Assembly: GCA_021847245.1 (NCBI GenBank)
Contig: JAJZUC010000011.1
Coordinates: 1-52,730, forward strand
DNA: 52,730 nucleotides
From: Deltaproteobacteria bacterium
GTDB taxonomy: Bacteria; Desulfobacterota; Desulfuromonadia; Geobacterales; Geobacteraceae
Direction of reading: 5' to 3'
Shown here: piece after piece, positions 25,000-31,201 of the stretch
How the letters are laid out: every line of letters begins with the position of its first letter
Numbering within the stretch: position 1 is the first letter of the stretch
Notes under the pieces: generated by a model
Database searches by the model: none
What the model saw: only the letters and a program-made list of their open reading frames with translations
Told to the model about the DNA's origin: nothing
Made by a program: the position numbers and the translations under genes

Positions 25000-26152
25000 G
25001 AACGAAACGAAACAAGCCCCGCGCATGGAAGCAAGGCTGCGCCAGATCAACCTCAAGTATCTCCTTGAGCGTACCGAAGGCGCCGTCGGGCGGATGCACC
25101 CATATTTTCTGCTCGACGTCTTCCTCGTCCGCGTCACCTGCGCCGCCACCGACCTCAACATCAGCATCGTCGCCGAGATCGAGATCCGCCACGACGACGG
25201 CGAAGAAGTCCACACCGGCGGCCGGGTCTGCGTCCCCGCGCGCAAACTCCTCGACCTCGTCAAGGCCCTGCCCGATGCTCATATCGACCTCACCCTCCTC
25301 GACGGCTACCGCCTCCAGATCCAGTGCGGCGACTATGATGGGATCATCCCCTGCGTCGACCCCGACGAATATTTCCCTCTCATATCGCTCCCCGATGGCG
25401 CTCCAGATTTCGGCTGCGACGGCGATCTGATCCCCACGCTCCACGCCTCGTGCGCCCACGCCCTCGACAAGCGCGGCAAGTCTCCCCTATACGGTGGCCT
25501 CCACCTGCGGGCCGAGGGGGAAGTGCTTCTCGCCGTGGCCACGGACGGCCACCGGTGCGCCCTTGCCGGCAAGCGCGAACTGGATTACACCGGCGCGGTG
25601 CTCGCCAAAGGGGTTACCGTCCCGGCCCGGGCGCTCGGTGAGCTCAAGAAGATCCACGCCGGCACCACCGAAGTCTATCTCAGGGAGACCAATCTCGCCT
25701 TCGTCCAGCCCGGCATCACCCTGGATGTGCGGCTACTGGAAGGGGACTATGCCGAGTTCCGGCGCATCATCCCCACCGATCACCCCCACTGCTGCGTCGT
25801 TAAGGCCGCCGCGCTCGCCCGGATCGTCGAGCGGGTCAATATCCTCTCCGATGCCGACAGTGTCACCCTCGACATCGCGCCCGGAGAAGGGGGTGAGGAC
25901 GGCGACATCGTGGTCACCGCCGAAAACACCGCTGGCCGCTCCGTCGACTTGGTTCCCGCCGAAATCAAGGGCGAGTCCGTCCAGATCCGCGTCACCCCCG
26001 GCTATCTCGTCGAGGCCCTCCGCTCCCTGGCCTCCACCTCGGAGGACGTCGTTATCAAGTATCGCGATGCCGAGTCCGCGCTCGTGCTGCTTCCGTGTGA
26101 TCACAGTGGGTGGGACGAACGGATCGAATTATTTATGCCACGGAGGTGGTAA
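24992..26152 (+). CDS. dnaN: Phage-encoded DNA polymerase III beta sliding clamp (DnaN-like)
   Basis: 386 residues from ATG 24992 (GGAGGAT upstream), near the usual 366-380. The three-domain clamp pattern is visible: CVPARKLLDLVKALP (domain 1), GGLHLRAEGEVLLAVATDGHRCALAGK (the ATDGHRLA signature of domain 2), LEGDYAEFRRIIP, and in domain 3 TPGYLVEALRSL with VVIKYRDAESALVLLP and the C-terminal ELFMPRRW in place of the usual VMPM-R ending. The dimeric ring tethers DNA polymerase. Temperate phages seldom carry their own clamp; with no polymerase seen here, it would have to be used with the host polymerase or repair enzymes. Confidence 0.88.
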   Translation: MGKNETKQAPRMEARLRQINLKYLLERTEGAVGRMHPYFLLDVFLVRVTCAATDLNISIVAEIEIRHDDGEEVHTGGRVCVPARKLLDLVKALPDAHIDLTLLDGYRLQIQCGDYDGIIPCVDPDEYFPLISLPDGAPDFGCDGDLIPTLHASCAHALDKRGKSPLYGGLHLRAEGEVLLAVATDGHRCALAGKRELDYTGAVLAKGVTVPARALGELKKIHAGTTEVYLRETNLAFVQPGITLDVRLLEGDYAEFRRIIPTDHPHCCVVKAAALARIVERVNILSDADSVTLDIAPGEGGEDGDIVVTAENTAGRSVDLVPAEIKGESVQIRVTPGYLVEALRSLASTSEDVVIKYRDAESALVLLPCDHSGWDERIELFMPRRW

Positions 26153-26154
26153 CC

Positions 26155-26253
26155 ATGCAAAAAGTCACCTGTCCATCATGCGAAGGCAAAGGCTGTAAGC
26201 TCTGCAACGGCACCGGCAAGGTCATCGTACGATCCGGGGAGCCGCAGGAATGA
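26155..26253 (+). CDS. Tiny DnaJ-type zinc-finger peptide
   Basis: 32 residues, GGAGG 8 nt upstream. Contains CPSCEGKGCKLCNGTG, two back-to-back CxxCxGxG halves as in the DnaJ cysteine-rich domain. Its TGA overlaps the ATG of the next gene (ATGA), so it is probably translated with it. Role unknown. Confidence 0.6.
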   Translation: MQKVTCPSCEGKGCKLCNGTGKVIVRSGEPQE

Positions 26254-26948
26254 CCGATTCCCTCGACACCTCCCTCGACCAGGAAGAAGAGCACCTCCGC
26301 GCCGAAGCGCGCGCGGCGTACGAGCTTGCCATCAAGCGCCCGACCATCGCCAACCGCAAGGCACACAAGGCAGCCGAAGACGCCCTTGCCGACTTCCTCA
26401 AGGCCCGGCACGAACCGGAACCGGCCGAACCGGTCTTCCCGGCCCTGCCGAAGGTGCTCGAATACCTCCAGGGCGAAAACTGGAAGATCGCCAAGACGAA
26501 ACTCTACGACGACTTCAACGCCGGCAGGCTGCGGACCGAGCCGGACGGCACCTTCCCCTTGGCGAACGTTCTCGAATACGCCCGCCTTCACCTGCAGAAA
26601 GAGGATGGCACCCCCGGCACTGTCGCCGGCGAACGTTCCCTTCAGGAGCAGAAGATCCGCGAGGAGGTTGGCCGGATCCGGGCCGACCGGCTGCAGCGGG
26701 AGATGAAGCTCAAGGAGACCACCGGCGAGCTTATCAGGAAAAGCGACGTCGAGATCGAGCACGCCAAGCGGATCGTCTACCTCCGCAGCGACCTGAAAAA
26801 CATTTTCCGCGCCGGCGCCGTCGAGATAATCCGTATGGTCGGCGGCGATCCCCAGAAGGCCCCGGCCCTCATCGCCTACGGCGTCGGGCTGGTAGATGCC
26901 GCCATGGACCGCTATGCGCGGCCTGTCCGGGTGGGTGAGGATGAGTGA
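26250..26948 (+). CDS. Nu1-like terminase small subunit
   Basis: 232 residues. A central winged-helix-like segment (VLEYLQGENWKIAKTKLYDDFNAGRLRTEPDGTFPLANVLEYARLHL) and the long charged helix that follows (IREEVGRIRADRLQREMKLKETTGELI) are typical of Nu1-type small terminases, which recognise the packaging site and recruit the large subunit. It is separated from the large terminase by 4.2 kb containing the accessory region, suggesting later insertions between them. Confidence 0.7.
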   Translation: MTDSLDTSLDQEEEHLRAEARAAYELAIKRPTIANRKAHKAAEDALADFLKARHEPEPAEPVFPALPKVLEYLQGENWKIAKTKLYDDFNAGRLRTEPDGTFPLANVLEYARLHLQKEDGTPGTVAGERSLQEQKIREEVGRIRADRLQREMKLKETTGELIRKSDVEIEHAKRIVYLRSDLKNIFRAGAVEIIRMVGGDPQKAPALIAYGVGLVDAAMDRYARPVRVGEDE

Positions 26949-27111
26949 TGAACGAATTGTGCTCCTGGAGCGGGTGGCGGAAGAGTATCTGGAAGAGCAT
27001 CGGCAGATGAAGAACTTCCTTGCCGGCTTCGGGCCGAAGTCGGTATGCGGCTGCCCCTGGTGTGAAATGGCCCGCAAGGCACTATCGCTGAAAGAGAGGA
27101 ATGCGGAATGA
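26941..27111 (+). CDS. Small hypothetical protein
   Basis: 56 residues, start ATG overlapping the end of the small terminase gene by 8 nt. Contains a CGCPWCEMA motif (two cysteine pairs), perhaps a metal site, preceded by a helix. Its TGA overlaps the next ATG (ATGA). Confidence 0.5.
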   Translation: MSDERIVLLERVAEEYLEEHRQMKNFLAGFGPKSVCGCPWCEMARKALSLKERNAE

Positions 27112-27398
27112 GTGACGCACTGCCTTACGCCCTGATGGGGCAGAAGATTGGTGAACTGGTAGAACAGAAACAGGCCGCCTATGGAGATTCCTTCGGCAAG
27201 GCGGGGAACATCCTGCGGGAGCTGTACCCGGACGGCATCCGTCCGGAGCAGTATGACGATGCCCTCTGCATCGTCCGGATTATCGACAAGCTTTTCAGGG
27301 TCGCAACCGATCGTGACGCCTTCGGCGAATCCCCATATCGAGACATTGCCGGGTATGGGATTCTGGGGGCGTTTCGTGCGAACGGCTTCGCCTTGTAG
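27108..27398 (+). CDS. Conserved phage protein of unknown function
   Basis: 96 residues. KQAAYGDSFGKAGNILRELYPDGIRPEQYDDALCIVRIIDKLFRVATDRDAFGESPYRDIAGYGILG is a pattern I recognise from many phage hypothetical proteins with a nucleotide-metabolism-like helical bundle (all-alpha, several conserved acidic and basic residues), but no activity is established. ATGA overlap with the gene before it. Confidence 0.65.
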   Translation: MSDALPYALMGQKIGELVEQKQAAYGDSFGKAGNILRELYPDGIRPEQYDDALCIVRIIDKLFRVATDRDAFGESPYRDIAGYGILGAFRANGFAL

Positions 27399-27467
27399 GG
27401 CGGAGCGAAGCGAAGACCCCACCAAGGCGGGGTTATAACGCGATTACCACCATAGGGGGAATCACAG

Positions 27468-28250
27468 ATGAAAATAGCCGTACTTTACCACAACGATGCA
27501 GACGGATTCGGTGCCGCTTTCGCTCTCTGGAAGGGTTTTACTGAGGATGCTCATTACATTCCTGTTCAGTACGGGCAACCTGTGCCGGAGATACCGGAGA
27601 CGGTCACGGTGCTGTACATCGTTGACTTCTCCTATGACCGGGCGACCTGCGAAGCCTTGGCAGAGAAATACCAGCTTGTGATTCTGGACCACCACAAAAC
27701 TGCTGAAAAAGAGCTGGCCGATCTGGCTTATGCAACTTTCGACCAGGGGAAATCCGGGGCTGTTCTGGCGTGGGAGCATGTTTACCCGTTCATGCCCGTG
27801 CCGCAGATACTCCAGTATGTCCAGGATCGGGACTTGTGGCGGTTTGAGTTGAACAAGTCGAAAGAGGTCAACGCCTACATTGCCACCCTACCCAATGATT
27901 TCGAGGTGTGGGACGGTTTCGACATCGTGGCCGCGATACGTTGCGGGGGAGCAATACTTGCCTTTCAGGGGCAGCAGATCGAGCGGGCCATGAAGAACGT
28001 ACGGTTCGACACGATAGCCGGTTATCGCATACCTGTCGTCAACCTGTCCGACAATATTTCCGAGGTCGGCAACGAGATGTGCAAGCGGTTTCCTGAGTAT
28101 CCGTTCAGCGTATCTTACTGCGACCGGGCGGACGGGCAGCGGTCGTGGTCGCTTCGGTCAATCGGAGATTTCGACGTGGCGGACATCGCCAAAAAGTTCG
28201 GCGGTGGCGGTCATCGTAACGCTGCCGGATTTACCACTGACGCTGCCTGA
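27468..28250 (+). CDS. DHH/DHHA1-family phosphoesterase
   Basis: 260 residues. Metal-binding motifs of the DHH family are clear: YHNDADGFGAA (motif I), VDFSYD (II), ILDHHKTAE (III, the DHH signature) and a C-terminal DHHA1 glycine loop KFGGGGHRNAAGF. Members cleave oligoribonucleotides, pAp or cyclic dinucleotides such as c-di-AMP. Being phage-borne and within the accessory region, it may remove a signalling or defence nucleotide; this is inference. The gene is preceded by a hairpin ending GGGGTTATAAC and followed 3 nt after its stop by an attC-like site. Confidence 0.88.
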   Translation: MKIAVLYHNDADGFGAAFALWKGFTEDAHYIPVQYGQPVPEIPETVTVLYIVDFSYDRATCEALAEKYQLVILDHHKTAEKELADLAYATFDQGKSGAVLAWEHVYPFMPVPQILQYVQDRDLWRFELNKSKEVNAYIATLPNDFEVWDGFDIVAAIRCGGAILAFQGQQIERAMKNVRFDTIAGYRIPVVNLSDNISEVGNEMCKRFPEYPFSVSYCDRADGQRSWSLRSIGDFDVADIAKKFGGGGHRNAAGFTTDAA

Positions 28251-28253
28251 GCG

Positions 28254-28311
28254 TTATAACGGCTTGAGCTGAACCGCCGCGAAGCGGTCGGCTTCGAGCG
28301 TTTGGTTAGAA
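28254..28311 (-). other. attC-like site (integron recombination-site-like hairpin)
   Basis: 58 bp bounded by TTATAAC (28254-28260) and GTTAGAA (28305-28311), which pair at 6 of 7 positions, with inner arms and an ACCGC/GCGGT apical stem. Read on the minus strand, the order TTCTAAC, CTCGAAGCCGACC, GCTTCGCGGC, AGCTCAAGCC, GTTATAA lines up well with the class-1 integron aadA attC as I remember it. Minus orientation is what an integrase at 30230 (plus strand, 5' end toward this region) would require. Confidence 0.5.
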
Positions 28312-28357
28312 TCATCTTGGCGCGTGCGAAGCACTGCCGAAGGCATAGGAGATTGAA

Positions 28358-28567
28358 ATGGACGCAAAACCAGCAGGGCACAGATTGACAGTTATAATCC
28401 GAGATGACAGATGTTTGATTGAGTGTGGTGATATGCCAACATATCGAAGGATTACGCTTGATTTAACGATAGATCAGATTGACAAACTCGCGTTGTACGC
28501 AACGGCTAAAACGCCTTTCGGAGATGTATTTGAAAGCGTGAGTCATTGCTTTTTGGAGGAAATATGA
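28358..28567 (+). CDS. Small hypothetical accessory protein
   Basis: 69 residues, AGGAG 6 nt before ATG. Predicted beta-rich start (HRLTVIIRDDRCLIECGD) then ITLDLTIDQIDKLALYATAK. More A+T-rich than the tail and capsid genes. Its stop overlaps the next start (ATGA). Unknown. Confidence 0.55.
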   Translation: MDAKPAGHRLTVIIRDDRCLIECGDMPTYRRITLDLTIDQIDKLALYATAKTPFGDVFESVSHCFLEEI

Positions 28568-28977
28568 ATTACGACGGACACGATGACAATTGTGACTGTG
28601 CTGTGTGCGATGACATTGCATTTAAGAAATCTGTGCAAAAGGGTTTCATGAGCATCGCAGAAGTGCATGAACACACAAGAATGCAAGCAGACGAACTTGA
28701 TGACGCTCTTGGCAAGATAGCGCGGTTGCAGGTGGATTTGCACCAGACTGTTGTGGACTGCGAAAAATACAAGTCTGCGCTGAAAAAGATAGCGCGGGGC
28801 ACGCTTGAGCCGGGGCACGTCTACGAGCAAGCTGTGATGATGCAGGATATTGCCATCAAGGTTTTGCAGGAAGAACACGGCTGTGCTGTCATGGGTGCGA
28901 AGGTCTGTTTTGCCTGCGGAGAGTGTGACCCGCTGACATCGGATGATCTTGGCAAGAATTACGGGGGTGCGCTGTGA
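28564..28977 (+). CDS. Hypothetical accessory protein with cysteine pairs
   Basis: 137 residues from ATG 28564, GGAGG 4 nt upstream. N-terminal CDCAVCDD and C-terminal CFACGECD cysteine clusters flank a coiled-coil-like helix (DDALGKIARLQVDLHQTVVDCEKYKSALKKI). Same low-GC composition as its neighbours. Unknown. Confidence 0.55.
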   Translation: MNYDGHDDNCDCAVCDDIAFKKSVQKGFMSIAEVHEHTRMQADELDDALGKIARLQVDLHQTVVDCEKYKSALKKIARGTLEPGHVYEQAVMMQDIAIKVLQEEHGCAVMGAKVCFACGECDPLTSDDLGKNYGGAL

Positions 28978-29399
28978 GTGAAAACTACCAATACACAGAC
29001 TGCAAGCATTGTGGCCAAAGTCTGATGGAAGGCCAGATACACAGTTGCCGGCAAATGCTGTTGGCTGAAATTGCCGACTGTCACGCAACCATGTTGAGAC
29101 AGGAGCGAAAGATTGCACATTTGTATGAACAAGGCCAAAAGCAATTTAACGAGCTTGAGCACTGGAAAGAACAGGCTGCAATCTACAAGGATCAGAAGCA
29201 AGATGCAGACGAAGAAGCCGAACGCTGGAAAAATACGGCGTTGGCACAGGGTGAAGGACTGGCACAGTACATTATTGCTAAGGATCGATACAGAGAAGCT
29301 TTAGAAAAAATAATAGAGACTGGGAACAAATGCAGCATCAAGTATGAGGCTGTTCATCTGATGACTATTGCCCGCGAAGCACTGGCCGACAGGCCATAA
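28974..29399 (+). CDS. Hypothetical accessory protein, zinc-ribbon-like start and coiled coil
   Basis: 141 residues from a GTG overlapping the previous stop. CKHCGQSLMEGQIHSC suggests a metal site; the rest is a long helix (ATMLRQERKIAHLYEQGQ ... EHWKEQAAIYKDQKQDADEEAERWKN). It resembles the preceding protein in layout (cysteines plus coiled coil plus ALEKI-type repeat), so the two may be diverged duplicates. Unknown. Confidence 0.55.
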   Translation: MSENYQYTDCKHCGQSLMEGQIHSCRQMLLAEIADCHATMLRQERKIAHLYEQGQKQFNELEHWKEQAAIYKDQKQDADEEAERWKNTALAQGEGLAQYIIAKDRYREALEKIIETGNKCSIKYEAVHLMTIAREALADRP

Positions 29400-29409
29400 G
29401 CCAAGATGA

Positions 29410-29475
29410 TTATAACGGGGGCGGCGGATGAGCGGCTCCCCGGCTTGCCGGGGCGTCTGCTTCGATCCGTTGGTT
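29410..29475 (-). other. Second attC-like hairpin
   Basis: Begins TTATAAC 11 nt after the stop of the preceding gene and ends GTTGGTT (29469-29475). A GCCCCGGC-type apical stem and outer GGAT/ATCC arms with bulges resemble an attC fold, but the outer boxes pair poorly (3 of 7). It could instead be a terminator-like hairpin. Confidence 0.3.
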
Positions 29476-30103
29476 CCCCGCCCGACCAATGTTGGCCGGA
29501 GAGGTGATGGTGATTGTCTCCTGGTGGGCATCGACAGCAGTGGCGGGGAAGCAATGAAAAGCAGTTCTTTGGGGTTGGTTTAAAACCGCGCGCGATTTTG
29601 ACTTGGGTTTTGTTGGCCGTAGGCCATAACACCCCCTGTAAGCAGGGATAGAAAAGGAGAGCAAACTGATGATGAGAGCAAAGATGCAGGTAGCAGCAGT
29701 AAAGAGGCTGGTTGGGGCAGATGGGAACGTCATGGTCGAAGAACTCGCAGCACATCCGGTCTGCGGGGGCGCACCCTTTGGGCCGAATGGTGAGAGTGAA
29801 GACAACACTTTTGCTCGCTTTACGCCATCTGGGTCGCTGTCGTTGACCGTGAATAACCCCGATCTTCTCGGGAAATTCAAGCCGGGCCAGAAATTCTACG
29901 TGGATTTCACGCTGGCTGAGTAAGGAATGATGGGCAGACAGCGAGACCGCCACATATTGCGAAAGGGGCTGCGGCCACTGAGAGACCCTGCCGGGCTTGT
30001 CGCTGGGAGCGGGTGGAAGCCCCGCCTTCAACCTTTTTCGGGCCGAAAGGCCCGATGCGCGCGGTTTTAAATCAACCTTAGCCGCTCATCCGCCGCCCCC
30101 GTT
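29414..30103. repeat. Nested inverted repeats flanking one gene
   Basis: Outer pair: 29414-29436 and 30081-30103, perfect 23-bp inverted copies (begin AACGGGGGCGGCGG). Inner pair: 29573-29593 and 30057-30077, 20 of 21 positions, containing TTTAAAACCGCGCGC. Together they enclose the gene at 29669-29923 and look like the ends of a mobile unit about 690 bp long. Confidence 0.75.
29669..29923 (+). CDS. Conserved small phage protein of unknown function
   Basis: 84 residues with AGGAGAG upstream. RAKMQVAAVKRL, then EDNTFARFTPSGSLSLTVNNPDLLGKFKPGQKFYVDFTLAE: a beta-rich domain that I recognise as common in phages but whose function is unknown to me. It is the only gene inside the nested inverted repeats. 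Confidence 0.65.
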   Translation: MMRAKMQVAAVKRLVGADGNVMVEELAAHPVCGGAPFGPNGESEDNTFARFTPSGSLSLTVNNPDLLGKFKPGQKFYVDFTLAE

Positions 30104-30229
30104 CCCCGCGACTGTGAGCGAAGCGAACGGGAGGCGCGGGGAACATCAATTAGCCCGCCATAGTGGCGGTCTAATTCTGGGCAAAAAGTCAAGGTCGCAA
30201 GCAAAACCAACCACTTAAAGGAGAGAGCC
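29924..30229. other. Gene-free region upstream of the IntI-like gene
   Basis: 306 nt without a convincing ORF. It holds a CGGGCC-GAAA-GGCCCG hairpin near 30040, the right-hand inverted repeats (30057-30103), a dyad around 30105-30145 (CCCCGCG / CGCGGGG), and an AATTAG...CTAATT hairpin with a CCGCC/GGCGG inner stem near 30149-30178. In an integron this is where attI and the intI promoter would be; no clear attI core was identified. Confidence 0.5.
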
Positions 30230-31201
30230 ATGAAAAAGGCAGAAGCAATGCGGCAGATGTACGAATGTATGCGCCTGCAGCGTAAGAGCCGCTGGACCAT
30301 CAAGGCTTATTCCGAGTGGCTGGAGAAGTACATCAACTTCCTGTCCGGCTGCCATGCTGAGACCGTCGAAGAGAAACTGGGCCAATTCCTCACCCGAATC
30401 GTCACCCAGGACAATGTGGCCGCTGCCACACAGAAACAGGCGCTATGCGCCATCATCTACTTCTACAAGAGGGTGCTCAAGATGGAACTCGGCGACATTT
30501 CCTTCCTCCGCTCCCGCCGTCCGGCCCGCCTGCCGGAAGTTTTCAGTCGCCAGGAGGTCTGGCGGGTGCTCGACCGCCTCGACGGCGAGGGGTGGCTCTG
30601 GGGTGCGTTCATGTACGGCTGCGGCCTGCGCCTGGAGGAAACCTGCCAACTGCGCGTCAAAGACATCGATCTCGACCGGCGCATGGTCATGGTCCGTGAA
30701 GGCAAGGGCGACAAGGACCGCACCGTCCCACTCCCGGCGTTATTGGTGGAGCCGTTGCGCAAACACCTGCGCAAACTGGAGGATGTCCACGCCGGTTTTG
30801 CCGCCAGGCGTGTCCCGGTCTCCCTTCCTGGCCGGCTGGACAAAAAGTATCCCAATGCCCCCTACTCCTGGGAGTGGTTCTGGCTCTTTCCTGCGGCGGG
30901 ACCGTGCAAGGACCCGAAATGGGGCGGACATCTCTACCATATCCACAAAACCGCCGTGCAGAAACGTATCCGCCGGGCCATCCTCGCCGCCAAGATCGCC
31001 AAAAAAGCCGGCTGTCACACCTTCCGGCACTCATTCGCTACCCATTGGCTGGAGAACGCCGAAGGCAACCACGAAATAGCACTCAAGCGGCTCCAGGAAC
31101 TGCTCGGCCACAAGGACGTCAAGACCACCATGCTCTACCTGCATCTACTGCCGAAACCGCAGGACATGGCCAGCCCCCTTGATTCCAGGAGCGCCGCTTG
31201 A
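30230..31201 (+). CDS. Integron-integrase-like tyrosine recombinase (IntI family)
   Basis: 323 residues, AAGGAG upstream of ATG. A SAM-like N-terminal core-binding domain is followed by a catalytic domain with R134 (GCGLRLEE), K near 162, H263-x-x-R266 (CHTFRHSFATHWL), H294 (LLGHKDVKTT) and nucleophile Y303. Between them, residues 205-222 (KKYPNAPYSWEWFWLFPA) match the extra helix and KYP-x-A-x-x-SW-x-WFW-x-F signature found only in integron integrases, where it recognises single-stranded attC. One deviation: about four extra residues (NAEGN) lie after THWLE. The stop overlaps the large terminase start (TTGA), so it is embedded in the packaging operon. It is distinct from the serine integrase that inserted the prophage. 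Confidence 0.85.
   Translation: MKKAEAMRQMYECMRLQRKSRWTIKAYSEWLEKYINFLSGCHAETVEEKLGQFLTRIVTQDNVAAATQKQALCAIIYFYKRVLKMELGDISFLRSRRPARLPEVFSRQEVWRVLDRLDGEGWLWGAFMYGCGLRLEETCQLRVKDIDLDRRMVMVREGKGDKDRTVPLPALLVEPLRKHLRKLEDVHAGFAARRVPVSLPGRLDKKYPNAPYSWEWFWLFPAAGPCKDPKWGGHLYHIHKTAVQKRIRRAILAAKIAKKAGCHTFRHSFATHWLENAEGNHEIALKRLQELLGHKDVKTTMLYLHLLPKPQDMASPLDSRSAA

Noticed and set aside
30230..31201. IntI-like gene as the integrase that inserted this prophage
   Set aside because: It lies mid-genome within the packaging operon, while a large serine integrase sits next to attL; IntI-type insertion and active-site pattern also differ from phage integrases.
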